A stretch of DNA of 64,000 nucleotides from Caballeronia sordidicola (GCF_000729995.1 NZ_JNFG01000008.1:1-64000), one strand, 5' to 3'; counted from the stretch's first letter, positions 52,068 through 61,451 are shown. The notes: generated from the sequence alone by a model not told the origin. Translations and numbers: made by a program.

Positions 52068-53475
52068 GGTTCAGGATCTCGCTGAGGGTGTCGATGAGGC
52101 GGTCGATATCACGCCGTTCGTGAAGTTCGGTGACGCAGTAAAGCGCGCTCTGGCCGAGTGCCGGAATGTCTGCGGAAAGGTCGTGGCCACCGAAGATGCC
52201 GCGTTCGCGCAGCGCGTGATTGATCGACGCCACACTGCGTCCTGTCGCGGAAAAGTCGACCACGAACTCCTTGAAGAAACTGCCGGACAGCGACACGGTG
52301 ACCCCTGGCAGGCTTTCCAGCCGTTGCGCCGCATAGTGGGCTTGTGCAGTGATGAGCTTGCCGACATCCTCGAAACCTTGCGGTCCCATCAGCGATAAAT
52401 ACACCGCGTTGGCGATCGCCCACAGGTAGACGGAGTTGCCGGTCCAGTCCTTGCCGTTTTCACGCGATCCATACGACGACTGCTCTGCCAGCGACAGCCC
52501 GAAGCCGATCTCGCCGGGCCGGCTCGTTCCCGTCAGGCTAACGAGCAAGGTGGGATATTCACGCGCGTAGCGCTCTTCGTCGCGCGTTGCGATAAAGCCG
52601 CCCAGTCCGCCGCCGCCATACAGGTGGACACCGAGCGGTTGCGTCGTCCCGACCACGATGTCGGCGCCATAAGACGGCGGCGGTGCGAGCACGCCGAGCG
52701 AGATCGGGTCCACCCCGACGATCATTTCGGCGCCCGCCGCATGCGCCAGCTCGGCCAGGCGCCGCGCATCCTCTTCGAGAATCCCGAGGTAGTTGGGCAT
52801 TTCGATGTAAACGGCGGCAATGTCATCGCCGATGTCGCGGATTTTCGCGGCAGCGTCGGCCAGGTCGATGCGTCCGGTCGCGGGATCGAAACGCATCGGC
52901 ACGATTGAAAGGTGCTGCGCCATTTCGGGCGGCTCGCAGTAGTTGCGGATCACTAGCAGCCGTTCGGGGTCAATCGCTTCCGGCACGAGTACCGTACGCC
53001 GTCCGTTCAGGCGCGAGGCCATACGCAGCGCGTGCCCGGCTGCGCAGCCCCAGGTGTAGACGGGCAGGCCCACCAGATCGCAGTCGACTAGCTCACCCAA
53101 CTGGCTGCAGAACTCGAACCACGCCTGATAGCGCCCTTGGTCCGAAGACGGCGTGCCCCAGACCGATGTCAGGAACTCGCTGCGGCGGACGATCTCGTCG
53201 CAGATGGCCGGCACGTGATGGCGCCAGCATCCGCCCCCCAGGAAGCTGAGATCGCTTTCGCAGTGACGGTTCTGGCTGAGTGTATCGATGAGATGACGCC
53301 GCAACGCTGGTTCCGAGGCTAGGGCAGGCGGCAAGTCGAGCGGGGCTTGAGTCCGGTGATCGGCGGGAATCTGCTCGAACAATTCCTCGATCGTTTTCGC
53401 GCCGATAGCGTCCAGCATTTCCTGCTGGATCGCGCTCACGGAATTCGCCATGAAGGGATGCGGCTGGTTTCGCAT
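52057..53475 (-). CDS. glycine dehydrogenase (P-protein) N-terminal-type subunit, divergent GcvPA-like
   Basis: 472 residues. The GcvPA frame is clear (FLGGGCWRHHVPAICDEIVR, then ADIVVGTTQPLGVHLYGGGG). However, the canonical SYTPYQPE(I/V)SQG block reads TSVWGTPSSDQGRYQ, DGATA is TWGCAAGH, and REQHIRREKATSNICTNQ is AEQSSYGSRENGKDWTGN. These surround the active-site cleft in known P-proteins, so substrate choice has likely changed. GcvPA subunits carry no PLP lysine and support the GcvPB partner. The ATG at 53475 has GGAG six bases upstream; the second Met (MANSVSAIQ) is possible. Confidence 0.82.
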   Translation of the reverse strand: MRNQPHPFMANSVSAIQQEMLDAIGAKTIEELFEQIPADHRTQAPLDLPPALASEPALRRHLIDTLSQNRHCESDLSFLGGGCWRHHVPAICDEIVRRSEFLTSVWGTPSSDQGRYQAWFEFCSQLGELVDCDLVGLPVYTWGCAAGHALRMASRLNGRRTVLVPEAIDPERLLVIRNYCEPPEMAQHLSIVPMRFDPATGRIDLADAAAKIRDIGDDIAAVYIEMPNYLGILEEDARRLAELAHAAGAEMIVGVDPISLGVLAPPPSYGADIVVGTTQPLGVHLYGGGGLGGFIATRDEERYAREYPTLLVSLTGTSRPGEIGFGLSLAEQSSYGSRENGKDWTGNSVYLWAIANAVYLSLMGPQGFEDVGKLITAQAHYAAQRLESLPGVTVSLSGSFFKEFVVDFSATGRSVASINHALRERGIFGGHDLSADIPALGQSALYCVTELHERRDIDRLIDTLSEILNHDD

Positions 53476-53508
53476 TCATTACTCCGGTAACTGGCGCCTG
53501 AATAGTTA

Positions 53509-53543
53509 TTGCGCACAATTGTTTGTATGGCGCACAATATAGC
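53509..53543 (+). promoter_or_regulatory. paired candidate IclR-type boxes, copies 6a and 6b
   Basis: TTGCGCACAATTG (53509 on) and ATGGCGCACAATAT (53527 on) are direct copies 19 bp apart, about two helical turns. They fill the divergent promoter between the GcvPA-like gene and the AcoX-type gene. Confidence 0.6.
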
Positions 53544-53578
53544 CACATAAAATTTTTGCCGCAAGGCCCGACGCGTAC

Positions 53579-54700
53579 GTGGCGATCTGCATTGGAATAG
53601 TGATCAATCCGCTCGCCGGCGTTGGCGGGGCGGTCGGGCTCAAGGGCAGCGATGGCGCCGATACAGTCGAGGCGGCGCGCGCGCTGCATGCCTCGTTCGA
53701 TGCCGGCACTCGGGCGTTGCCCGCGCTGTTGAAGCTCCGGGCGCTCGATGCATCGCGTGTGCGGGTTGTCACTGCCGCCGCGGAGATGGGCGAGAACGCG
53801 TGCCGCCTGGCTGGGCTGAATGCGCAAGTCGTCGCGTGGCCAAAGGGCGCGCCGAGTTCATCGGCGGATACGTGTGCGGCATGCCGGGCGTTTATCGATG
53901 CCGGAGCGGACCTGATCCTGTTCGCCGGCGGCGACGGCACGGCGCGCGACGTGGCGGCGATCGTCGGCACGGACATCCCGCTGATCGGAGTGCCGTGTGG
54001 CGTGAAAATGTACTCGGGGGTGTTCGCGCTGAGTGCTGCGCGCGCCGGGGAACTGGCGGCGCATTGCACTCATGGAGCGTTCGATACGCAGCGCGTCGAG
54101 TTGCTGGATATCGACGAAGCGACGCTGCGCGCCGACCGCGCTTCGTCGCGGTTGCATGGCTATGCGCTGGCGCCGGTTGACCGCGTGCGCATGCAGGGCA
54201 GCAAGGCGCATATGCCCGCCAACGATCGCGCTGACATTGATGCCGCGTGCCGGCAACTGGCCTCTGAATTCGAGCGCGACACGCTTTATATCGTCGGTCC
54301 CGGCACCACGATGGCGAGGCTCTGTGAACACGCGGGCGTGCAGGGCACCTTGCTGGGCGTCGATGCGATCGTGAACGGCAGCATGGTTGCTGCGGATGCG
54401 TCCGAAGCGACGCTGTTGAATCTGCTGGACCGATGGTCGTCGTCAGCTATCGTGGTCGGCGTGATCGGACGCCAGGGATGCCTGTTCGGGCGTGGCAACC
54501 AGCCGATCAGCGCACGCGTGCTGGCGTGCGTACCGCGGCAGCGTATCGAAGCCGTTGCGAGCGTTCACAAGTTGTTGTCGTTAGTCGATGGCCGCCTGTT
54601 CGTGGATACCGGCGACGCAGACATGGATCGCGCGCTTGCAGGACCGCTGCGGATTCGCACAGGCGCGAACCGGAGCATGGTCATGCGCGTGACGTATTGA
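53579..54700 (+). CDS. ATP-NAD kinase family protein, AcoX-like
   Basis: 373 residues from a GTG start. The N-terminal nucleotide-kinase lobe has VINPLAGVGGAVGLKGSD, and the signature GGDGTARD (about 120) is the ATP-NAD/AcoX kinase motif. IGVPCGVKMYSGVFA follows. AcoX proteins accompany acetoin and other catabolic operons; their reaction is unclear, and a true NAD kinase would be shorter. It diverges from the GcvP-like pair and is 21 bp upstream of the dehydrogenase gene. Confidence 0.85.
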   Translation: MAICIGIVINPLAGVGGAVGLKGSDGADTVEAARALHASFDAGTRALPALLKLRALDASRVRVVTAAAEMGENACRLAGLNAQVVAWPKGAPSSSADTCAACRAFIDAGADLILFAGGDGTARDVAAIVGTDIPLIGVPCGVKMYSGVFALSAARAGELAAHCTHGAFDTQRVELLDIDEATLRADRASSRLHGYALAPVDRVRMQGSKAHMPANDRADIDAACRQLASEFERDTLYIVGPGTTMARLCEHAGVQGTLLGVDAIVNGSMVAADASEATLLNLLDRWSSSAIVVGVIGRQGCLFGRGNQPISARVLACVPRQRIEAVASVHKLLSLVDGRLFVDTGDADMDRALAGPLRIRTGANRSMVMRVTY

Positions 54701-54721
54701 AAGTTCAGACACGGAGGAAAG

Positions 54722-55654
54722 ATGAGGACGGTAGCAATAGTCGGCGGGGGAAGTATTGGCGTGGCGTTTTGCATTGTGTTCGCGCGGGCGGGTTTCAACG
54801 TGCGTTTGTACGACCCGGCCGATGAACGGCGGTGTGCAGTGGAACCTGAGGTGCGAGCTCGCCTGAACGACCTCGCTGAATTTGACCTGCTTGATGATTC
54901 GGCGGAGTCAGTGCTGGCCCGCATTGTCGTGCTCGACAACCTCGCCGATGCCGTCCGCGGCGCCGTGCTTGTGCAGGAATGCGCGCCTGAAAGAGTGGAC
55001 CTCAAGCGCGAGCTGTTCATGCAGATCGATGAAAATGCGCGGGCCGACGCGGTGCTGGCGAGCTCATCGTCCGCTCTGACGGTTTCCTCTTTTGCGGATG
55101 CGCTGCCGGGCCGCGCGCGGTGCCTCGTCGCGCACCCCGGTAATCCGCCGTATTTGATTTCCGTGATCGAGATCGTGGCCGCGCCGTTCACCTCAAGCGA
55201 GACCATCGCTCGCGCGAATGCGCTTTACGAAGAGGCGGGGATGAGCGCGGTTCGAGTAACGAAGGAAATAGAAGGCTTCATTTTTAACCGCCTCCAAGGC
55301 GCCTTATTGCGGGAAGCGTATTGCCTTGTGCGTGACGGCGTGGCGTCCGTGGCTGATATCGACCGTGTGGTGCGCGATGGTGTGGGCCTGCGCTGGTCGG
55401 TGACTGGGCCGTTCGAGACAGTCGATCTCAACACGCGTGGCGGGATTGAATCCCATGCGCGAAAGATGGGTCCCGCCTACGAACGAATGGGTGCTTCACG
55501 AGGCCAGCATGATCCGTGGACCCCCGAACTTGTGGCGCGTGTGGCTGGCGAGCGGCGCGCCGAATTGTTGCTTGATGACTGGGACGCACGCGTGCAATGG
55601 CGTGATCGCCAGCTAATGGCTTTGATCCGAGATCGCAGGGAGATGGAGATTTGA
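54722..55654 (+). CDS. 3-hydroxyacyl-CoA dehydrogenase family, lambda-crystallin/carnitine-dehydrogenase-like
   Basis: 310 residues. The Rossmann start is VAIVGGGSIGVAFCIVFARA, then LASSSSALTVSSF, AHPGNPPYLISVIEIV and NRLQGALLREAYCLV. The HPGNPPY pattern is that of lambda-crystallin, L-gulonate 3-dehydrogenase and carnitine 3-dehydrogenase, which oxidise a beta-hydroxy acid rather than a CoA thioester. GGAGG lies eight bases upstream of ATG. It would make a beta-keto acid. Confidence 0.85.
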   Translation: MRTVAIVGGGSIGVAFCIVFARAGFNVRLYDPADERRCAVEPEVRARLNDLAEFDLLDDSAESVLARIVVLDNLADAVRGAVLVQECAPERVDLKRELFMQIDENARADAVLASSSSALTVSSFADALPGRARCLVAHPGNPPYLISVIEIVAAPFTSSETIARANALYEEAGMSAVRVTKEIEGFIFNRLQGALLREAYCLVRDGVASVADIDRVVRDGVGLRWSVTGPFETVDLNTRGGIESHARKMGPAYERMGASRGQHDPWTPELVARVAGERRAELLLDDWDARVQWRDRQLMALIRDRREMEI

Positions 55655-55703
55655 GCGTTGAGGGGCAAGTATCGGTATGCCAATCGATCGTCAGAGCAAA
55701 TTG

Positions 55704-55737
55704 CCTCATCCGGTCTCTGCCTTCCGAACGGATGAGG
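55704..55737 (+). terminator. hairpin downstream of the dehydrogenase gene
   Basis: CCTCATCCG-N16-CGGATGAGG, a 9-bp stem 50 bp after the stop. No T-run follows. It is possibly a Rho-dependent end. The gap 55655-56107 otherwise holds only the minisatellite below. Confidence 0.4.
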
Positions 55738-55891
55738 GACCTGATTTGAAGGGATTTTCGGATCGAAGTTTCGCACTTGAAATAATGTTAAGTAATCGTC
55801 GGTCGACATCGACACGACACGACACGCCGTGACACTCAGTAGGAGCGGCTCCCTAAAAGTCTTTTGAATCGCCCTATGATCTTAAGCGACA

Positions 55892-55960
55892 ATGACAGGC
55901 ATGACAGGCATGACAGGCACGACAGGCATGACAGGCATGACAGGCACGACAGGCAGACAG
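55892..55960. repeat. 9-bp minisatellite
   Basis: Seven head-to-tail units of ATGACAGGC (five) or ACGACAGGC (two, units 4 and 7), then a partial AGACAG. The pattern T-T-T-C-T-T-C shows amplification of a higher-order block. No reading frame here looks like a real protein. Confidence 0.85.
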
Positions 55961-56107
55961 AACCCACGGGCAACGACCGAAGTCGACTTGCCACTCAGCC
56001 GCAGTTACCTATTCGCACAAGAGCCGCCTGCAGTTCATCCGAAACGGATCACGATTAGCACTTGTCGGTGATCGTTCCTCCGCAGTTTCCTACCGCGACA
56101 AAACGTT

Positions 56108-56614
56108 TCATGGCGCTAAGCGCGTGAAGACATAATCATGGTTTTTCACCAGCGCTTGGTGGCATGCGAAGCATGATTGGTGCTGCGCTTCGTCAGCGGG
56201 CTTGCCATTGATAAACCGCCCAAATCCCCAGCCTCCCGTAGTAGCGTACTTCTTTGAATTTTTCACCATAATTTGAACTGTTGTAGCCGTCCCGGGAATG
56301 GAAGCCGGTGCAAACTCGGGGGATGGTACGCGTTTCCAAGCCAGCTTTGCCAGAATGGCTCCGTCTGGAAAAGGAAGCGTCGAGTTGCGGATTGCCTTGA
56401 TCGCGATAGGGTTCCCGAGTACAACACGAAGCTCGTTCAGCGGAGCGGCCTCTTCGGCGGGTGCAATCATCTCCCATTGCCTGTAACCGTCGGGGATGGT
56501 GATGCCGTAGATCGGCGATCCGGCTTCCGCATGTGCGCTGACGGGAGCTGTTGCTATCGCAACAGCAGCCGATGTAGTGGCTGTCAAAAATAGTTTCGTG
56601 GGGGTCCAGTTCAT
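56108..56614 (-). CDS. cytochrome P460 family protein, periplasmic c-type haem
   Basis: 168 residues from ATG 56614. The Sec signal peptide is LFLTATTSAAVAIATAPVSA, followed by YGITIPDGYRQWEMIAPAEE, GGWGFGRFINGKPADE and the haem site CFACH near the C-terminus. The YRQW-M pattern and single CxxCH are typical of P460, a haem with an extra lysine cross-link in members that oxidise hydroxylamine. The physiological electron partner is unknown. The frame open to 56911 has no signal and is not used. Confidence 0.8.
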   Translation of the reverse strand: MNWTPTKLFLTATTSAAVAIATAPVSAHAEAGSPIYGITIPDGYRQWEMIAPAEEAAPLNELRVVLGNPIAIKAIRNSTLPFPDGAILAKLAWKRVPSPEFAPASIPGTATTVQIMVKNSKKYATTGGWGFGRFINGKPADEAQHQSCFACHQALVKNHDYVFTRLAP

Positions 56615-57314
56615 AAAAATTACTGATTGCCGAATTGGCCAGAATCCCGAATGCTGAGGAAGATTTCGATGTGAATGTCTCCACAAAAAGGGTTCTTTAG
56701 ATCTACATCCGATTGGTGATATCAGAACGATACAAGCCGCAGTGGGAGCTATCTGGGATGTTTGAGAAAGCACCGCGTGAATTCCGTGAATACGTAAATC
56801 GCAAGCCGAGCCTTGACTTTGGCACGCAGCTTTGAACCAAACGTGCAGTGATTTCTTTCCGCATTTGCATATCGTCTCGCCGAAACCGGCGCTCAACTGG
56901 ATCGGGAACACCTTTCACAAGCCGTTGACATGATTTGAGCAGAAACGCGTGGACGGATCGATAGGACCTTGGTATCGGGCGATACCTTCGTTTCGGTCGT
57001 GTTAGTACGTGCGTTTCCTTAGCGTCACCTCGGAGAAGAAACGGCTCTACAGATATCCACGACGTAACGAGGTCGCTGGCAATCCGAGTCCTGTCGGTCG
57101 AAATGATCCGGGCCGTGAGGGATCCACTCCTATAGAGGTCTGAGCGTGTTTGGCCTAGGCGCCATTTGCCGACTGGCTCTTGGTCCACACCGCGGAGTAA
57201 GTGGACGTACCCAACGGTTTTGCGGCATTTCAGCACGAAGTCGGCCTAATCTAGCCGGCGCTCCTGAAGAAGTTCATATAGCGCCTATTTGCACTACGCG
57301 ATTAATGCAATTGC
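56615..57314. other. intergenic region, no supported gene
   Basis: A minus-strand frame at 56703-57236 is Arg/Ser-rich without domain character and is not accepted. Degenerate sequence around 57120-57310 could be old transposon end material; nothing is certain. Confidence 0.4.
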
Positions 57315-57689
57315 TTAGGCGGCGGAACTGAGTTGATCAGTCGGAAGCCCGAACTGGCCACCGATCGAAAACAAGTGGTCCCACCTCCCATGACCGAAGA
57401 CGTCATGAACGTTCCGCAGGCAGCTCAGTAGTTCGACGGTCGTCAGATCGTAGATGTTGATGCGCGAGCGCAGCAGAACGCGCCTCAGTGCGGCCACGTC
57501 GACGTCAATGTAGACGGGCGCCCGATCCGGTCGCTCGATGACACAGGGAACCGGCACGCCCTCTATCGCGGTCAAATAGGCGCTTGCCTTGATGAAGCTG
57601 CCCACAGGGCAACCGCCGCAATATCCCTGATACGCATCGCCGCCGCGCGCCAGCAACGCTGCCTTTTTACAAGGCGAAATGCAGTGCAA
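57315..57689 (-). CDS. hypothetical protein
   Basis: 124 residues, not recognised. The N-terminus has a cysteine cluster (CISPC, then YCGGCPVG) and a mixed alpha/beta core (IERPDRAPVYIDVDVAALRR, then RINIYDLTTVELLSCLRNVH). The start is uncertain. It may be a small metal-binding or DNA-related protein; this is only a guess. It is convergent with nothing and is followed by 625 bp of unclaimed sequence. Confidence 0.4.
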   Translation of the reverse strand: MHCISPCKKAALLARGGDAYQGYCGGCPVGSFIKASAYLTAIEGVPVPCVIERPDRAPVYIDVDVAALRRVLLRSRINIYDLTTVELLSCLRNVHDVFGHGRWDHLFSIGGQFGLPTDQLSSAA

Positions 57690-57981
57690 ACATTAGCGAC
57701 TTATCGTCTTTTGGTAAGTTGAAGCAAGTCGCACCAGCTAACACCTGTGTATTGCTGTCAGGTACCACGAATGGCGATACGATCGTCGGGGCGAAACGGG
57801 GCTATGTACGACATTCGTGCTGCGTTTTGTTCGCCGGCGCGAAATGCCATAACCAGCTTTTGTGTGTCTGCATCCTGAAGCCGCGGGCACCACGCTGATG
57901 CCCGGCCGATAAGCCCCGCAACTCAACGTGTTTTTAACTTATCGGTTAATGAATTTCTCCACCTCTGTTCAAGGACTACTC

Positions 57982-59445
57982 GTGAAAAAGTTGACGACTG
58001 CTTTTGGTGCACCTGTTGTAGATAACCAAAATATTCAAACCGCTGGGCCGCGCGGTCCCGCGTTGCTGCAGGACGTATGGTTCCTCGAGAAGCTCGCGCA
58101 CTTCGATCGTGAAGTGATCCCGGAGCGGCGAATGCACGCTAAGGGCTCGGGCGCTTTTGGCACCTTCACAGTCACACACGACATCACGAAGTACACGCGT
58201 GCCAAGATCTTTTCGGAAGTCGGCAAAAAGACGGAACTGATTGCCCGCTTTTCGACTGTTGCGGGTGAACGTGGTGCCGCGGATGCGGAACGGGATATTC
58301 GCGGGTTCGCTGTCAAGTTCTATACGGAAGAGGGCAACTGGGATCTGGTCGGCAACAACACACCGGTGTTCTTCCTCCGGGATCCGCTGAAATTTCCCGA
58401 CTTGAATCACGCGATCAAACGCGACCCGCGCAGCGGCTTGCGCAGCGCCGAAAGCAACTGGGACTTTTGGACCCAACTTCCCGAAGCATTGCATCAGATT
58501 ACGATCGTAATGAGCGAGCGCGGAATTCCCAAAGGCTTCCGTCACATGCACGGATTCGGCAGTCATACGTTCAGCTTCATCAGCGCGGCCAGCGAACGCT
58601 TCTGGGTCAAGTTTCATCTGGTGACGCAACAAGGCATTCAGAACCTAACGGATGCGGAAGCGACGGCCCTCGTGGGTGTCGATCGCGAGAGTTCGCATCG
58701 CGACCTGTATGAAGCGATCGAGCGCGAGGAGTTTCCTCGGTGGAAATTGTTCGTGCAAGTGATGCCGGAAAAGGAGGCGACGACCTATCCGAGCAATCCA
58801 TTCGATCTGACCAAGGTGTGGTCGAAGAAGGACTATCCGCTGATCGAGGTCGGCGTGATGGAGCTGAATCGCAACGCGGAAAATCATTTCGTCGCCGTGG
58901 AGCAGTCCGCGTTCAATCCAGCGAATGTACCGCCGGGTATCGGCTTTTCGCCGGACAAGATGCTGCAAGGCCGGCTGTTCTCGTACGGCGACGCGCAGCG
59001 TTACCGGCTTGGCGTGAACCACAGCCTCATTCCTGTGAATGCGCCGAAATGCCCTGTGCACAGCTATCATCGCGACGGGTCGATGCGCGTGGATGATAAT
59101 GCCGGCGGCACTACGCCCTATAACCCAAACACGCGTGGGGAATGGCTCGATCAACCGGATTTCAGCGAGCCGGCGCTATCGCTGGAAGGCGCTGCGGATC
59201 ACTGGAATCATCGCGTTGACGAAGACTACTTCTCGCAGCCCGGCGCGCTGTTCCGGCTTATGTCGGATGCGCAGAAGCAAGCACTGTTCGATAACACTGC
59301 ACGTGCGCTCGAGGGTGTATCCGCGCCGATCCGGAAGTTGCACATTGAGCACTGTACAAAGGCCGATCCGACCTATGGGCAAGGCGTGGCTGCTGCCCTT
59401 GAATCGTCGTGTGCGAGCAGTGCGACGCCGAACCGGGCGGTCTGA
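57982..59445 (+). CDS. katA: catalase, monofunctional haem type
   Basis: 487 residues from GTG 57982 (AAGGA six bases upstream; the frame extends to a TTG at 57928). Catalytic His is in [15 protein letters not shown], distal Asn in [14 protein letters not shown] and the proximal haem Tyr in [15 protein letters not shown]. It is of small-subunit clade-3 length. It breaks down hydrogen peroxide in the cytoplasm. No OxyR gene is adjacent; control is unknown. Confidence 0.93.
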   Translation: MKKLTTAFGAPVVDNQNIQTAGPRGPALLQDVWFLEKLAHFDREVIPERRMHAKGSGAFGTFTVTHDITKYTRAKIFSEVGKKTELIARFSTVAGERGAADAERDIRGFAVKFYTEEGNWDLVGNNTPVFFLRDPLKFPDLNHAIKRDPRSGLRSAESNWDFWTQLPEALHQITIVMSERGIPKGFRHMHGFGSHTFSFISAASERFWVKFHLVTQQGIQNLTDAEATALVGVDRESSHRDLYEAIEREEFPRWKLFVQVMPEKEATTYPSNPFDLTKVWSKKDYPLIEVGVMELNRNAENHFVAVEQSAFNPANVPPGIGFSPDKMLQGRLFSYGDAQRYRLGVNHSLIPVNAPKCPVHSYHRDGSMRVDDNAGGTTPYNPNTRGEWLDQPDFSEPALSLEGAADHWNHRVDEDYFSQPGALFRLMSDAQKQALFDNTARALEGVSAPIRKLHIEHCTKADPTYGQGVAAALESSCASSATPNRAV

Positions 59446-59467
59446 TCTCTTTGTCAGAAGGCTGGAT

Positions 59468-59489
59468 ACGGGCCAAGCGAATGGCCCGT
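59468..59489 (+). terminator. hairpin after catalase gene
   Basis: ACGGGCCA-N6-TGGCCCGT, an 8-bp stem 22 bp past the stop, without a T-run. Likely transcript end. Confidence 0.5.
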
Positions 59490-59698
59490 GCTCACGTCAA
59501 ATCCTGATCGTCGATTATCGCCAGTAGCTCGTCTCTGCGATATTATGCGGCGACGCAGCTAATCGGAAGTGCATGGCGCCTCGACGTGCAGATCATCTAG
59601 CAATTCGACAGACCCGCAAACCGTGCCGACCTGTTGATTGTCTAGTTGCTTCTCGGTGATCGATGAGCCCTGCTGGTCGACTTGTGATTCAGGAGCGG

Positions 59699-60466
59699 CT
59701 AACGGGATGCTCCTTTCGCGGCATCGACGATGACATTGACAACGTCATTAGGTTTTGACATGAAAACAAAGTGACTCGCGTCCAATTCGACGGCTTTACT
59801 CCCTGCACGCTTGGCCATACTCCGTTCAAGATCGGGGTTGATCGCCCGATCCTTTGTTGCGATAACAGCCCAGCTCGGTTTGGTTTTCCATGCCGGCTCT
59901 CCAGCTTCGGCGGCAAAGACCTTGGAAGAGGTGAACACTTGTGTGCGTCCGATAAATTCGGCGTCACCCTTTGGGATATCTGTCGCGAGGAACCGAGGCA
60001 AGTCCGACGGCTCCAGATAAAGATAGCCATCAGACGTTGCCTTGATGGTGCTCTTTGCATCAGGAACGGGGCTGCTCGCTTGTAACTTCGCCACGCTTTC
60101 CCCTTTCTCAGGTTCAAATCCACTGACGTACACGAGTGCTGCCACATTCCCGGCGTGACCGGCTTCGCTGATCACAATGCCACCATAACTATGGCCGACT
60201 AGAACGGTGGGACCATCCTGAAGATCGAGTACACGTTTAGTCGCTGCGACATCATCAGGCAACGATGTGAGCGGCTCCTGAACGATCGTCACGTTGTACC
60301 CCTTCTTTGTTAGACCATCGGAAACTGCTCGCCATCCCGATCCATCGACCAACGCACCGTGAACGATAACGACTTTCTTGACGTCAGCAGCAGAGGCCAA
60401 GCCCCAGGGTCCCAGAGAGCAGAGTATGGAGCCAAAAATCGCTGAATAGATGTAATGCCTAGACAT
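59699..60466 (-). CDS. alpha/beta hydrolase, secreted
   Basis: 255 residues. A signal peptide (SAIFGSILCSLGPWGLASA) precedes the fold, with VVIVHGALVDGSGWRAVSDG (oxyanion loop), nucleophile Ser in VGHSYGGIVI and the catalytic His in ELDASHFVFMSKP. The fold resembles EstC/hydroxynitrile-lyase-like esterases that hydrolyse small esters. Its natural substrate is not known. It lies next to a divergent-looking response-regulator gene on the same strand. Confidence 0.85.
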   Translation of the reverse strand: MSRHYIYSAIFGSILCSLGPWGLASAADVKKVVIVHGALVDGSGWRAVSDGLTKKGYNVTIVQEPLTSLPDDVAATKRVLDLQDGPTVLVGHSYGGIVISEAGHAGNVAALVYVSGFEPEKGESVAKLQASSPVPDAKSTIKATSDGYLYLEPSDLPRFLATDIPKGDAEFIGRTQVFTSSKVFAAEAGEPAWKTKPSWAVIATKDRAINPDLERSMAKRAGSKAVELDASHFVFMSKPNDVVNVIVDAAKGASR

Positions 60467-60524
60467 TCTGGAATCCTTGTAAATGTGCGTGAGATTGAAT
60501 TGAATAATCGGCGCAACCTAAGTG

Positions 60525-61289
60525 TCATGGCAGCGTTTGATCGCTACCAGATGGAAAGCGAGGCAATGAAAATGACTGCTCCCGATTTTTTAGCTGTGAT
60601 CGCGCCAGCGAAGTGTGGTTTATATGCGGAAAATTCGAATCAGGTGTCGCAGGCTGCACACCTAGCGTTTGGGCTTTACGAACAAGGTCAGGAACGCAAC
60701 GCACTGCCATTTTTTTCATTGCGGACCCGCGATGAATCTTGACGGTAATTTCACTTACGTTCATTCGCCCGGCGATCTGCTTGTTGAGATAACCGGCGAT
60801 AACATACGTTACAACCTCGCGCTCACGAGGAGTCAACGTCTTGTAGTTTTCACGGACTTCAACTTCCGCCTGGTGCTTTTCAAGGCGCTCAGCGTCGCTA
60901 GCGAGTGCGGACGCTACCGCATCAAGCATATCCTGGCAACGAAATGGCTTTGCCAAAAAATCCACCGCTCCTGCTTTCATTGCCGCCACGGTCATAGCGA
61001 TGTCACCGTGGCCAGTCATAAAAATAATTGGGATCGCAATTTCTAGTTTGAGGGCGTGCTGTTGGAACATTAACCCGCTTTCTCCGGGCAACCTGACATC
61101 CAGAATCAGGCAACTGGGAACTTGCTCCCTTGATGCCTCTAGAAATCCCTGGGTCGTCTCGAATGCGCGGACGTGCAAACCGACCGAGCAAAGCAGACCG
61201 GACAACGACGCTCTGATTGATTCATCGTCGTCGACGATATAGACCGTTGAGTTGGTCGTATTACTCGGTTGAATAGGTAGGTTGTGCAC
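60525..61289 (-). CDS. FixJ/NarL-type response regulator, orphan
   Basis: About 254 residues from GTG 61289 (a TTG at 61361 would add 24). The receiver domain has VYIVDDDESIRASL, phosphorylated Asp in LILDVRLPGESGL, MTGHGD and KPF. The C-terminal LuxR helix-turn-helix has LTPREREVVTYVIAGYLNKQ, then VSEITVKIHRGSAMKKM. A tail of about 40 residues (SNFPHINHTSLARSQ onward) is unusual for FixJ. No histidine kinase gene is near, so the partner lies elsewhere. Confidence 0.87.
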   Translation of the reverse strand: MHNLPIQPSNTTNSTVYIVDDDESIRASLSGLLCSVGLHVRAFETTQGFLEASREQVPSCLILDVRLPGESGLMFQQHALKLEIAIPIIFMTGHGDIAMTVAAMKAGAVDFLAKPFRCQDMLDAVASALASDAERLEKHQAEVEVRENYKTLTPREREVVTYVIAGYLNKQIAGRMNVSEITVKIHRGSAMKKMAVRCVPDLVRKAQTLGVQPATPDSNFPHINHTSLARSQLKNREQSFSLPRFPSGSDQTLP

Positions 61290-61451
61290 GGTCGAATTGT
61301 GAAGTGAGGGAAAGGATTTGCAAGCAACTCTACGAAGCGAGTTGACGGCGGCCTTTTTCAACGATTGTTCTACGAGCCCTACGGGTGGATATTCCCAGGT
61401 GCATCTGGACTCAAGCGAACTTCCAAAATGCTGCCGTAGTCGTCGGTTGTT

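Noticed and set aside
50514..53475. Ordinary glycine cleavage system
   Set aside because: No GcvT/GcvH/Lpd genes nearby and the signature motifs of both P-protein halves are changed.
55892..55960. CRISPR-like array
   Set aside because: Units are 9 bp with no spacers and no cas genes.
55864..56058. Reading frame with six RHD repeats over the 9-bp minisatellite
   Set aside because: The frame exists only because 9 is a multiple of 3. No ribosome-binding site or conserved flanks; treated as a DNA repeat.
56703..57236. 177-residue minus-strand frame
   Set aside because: No domain, no conserved composition, no ribosome site; likely chance.
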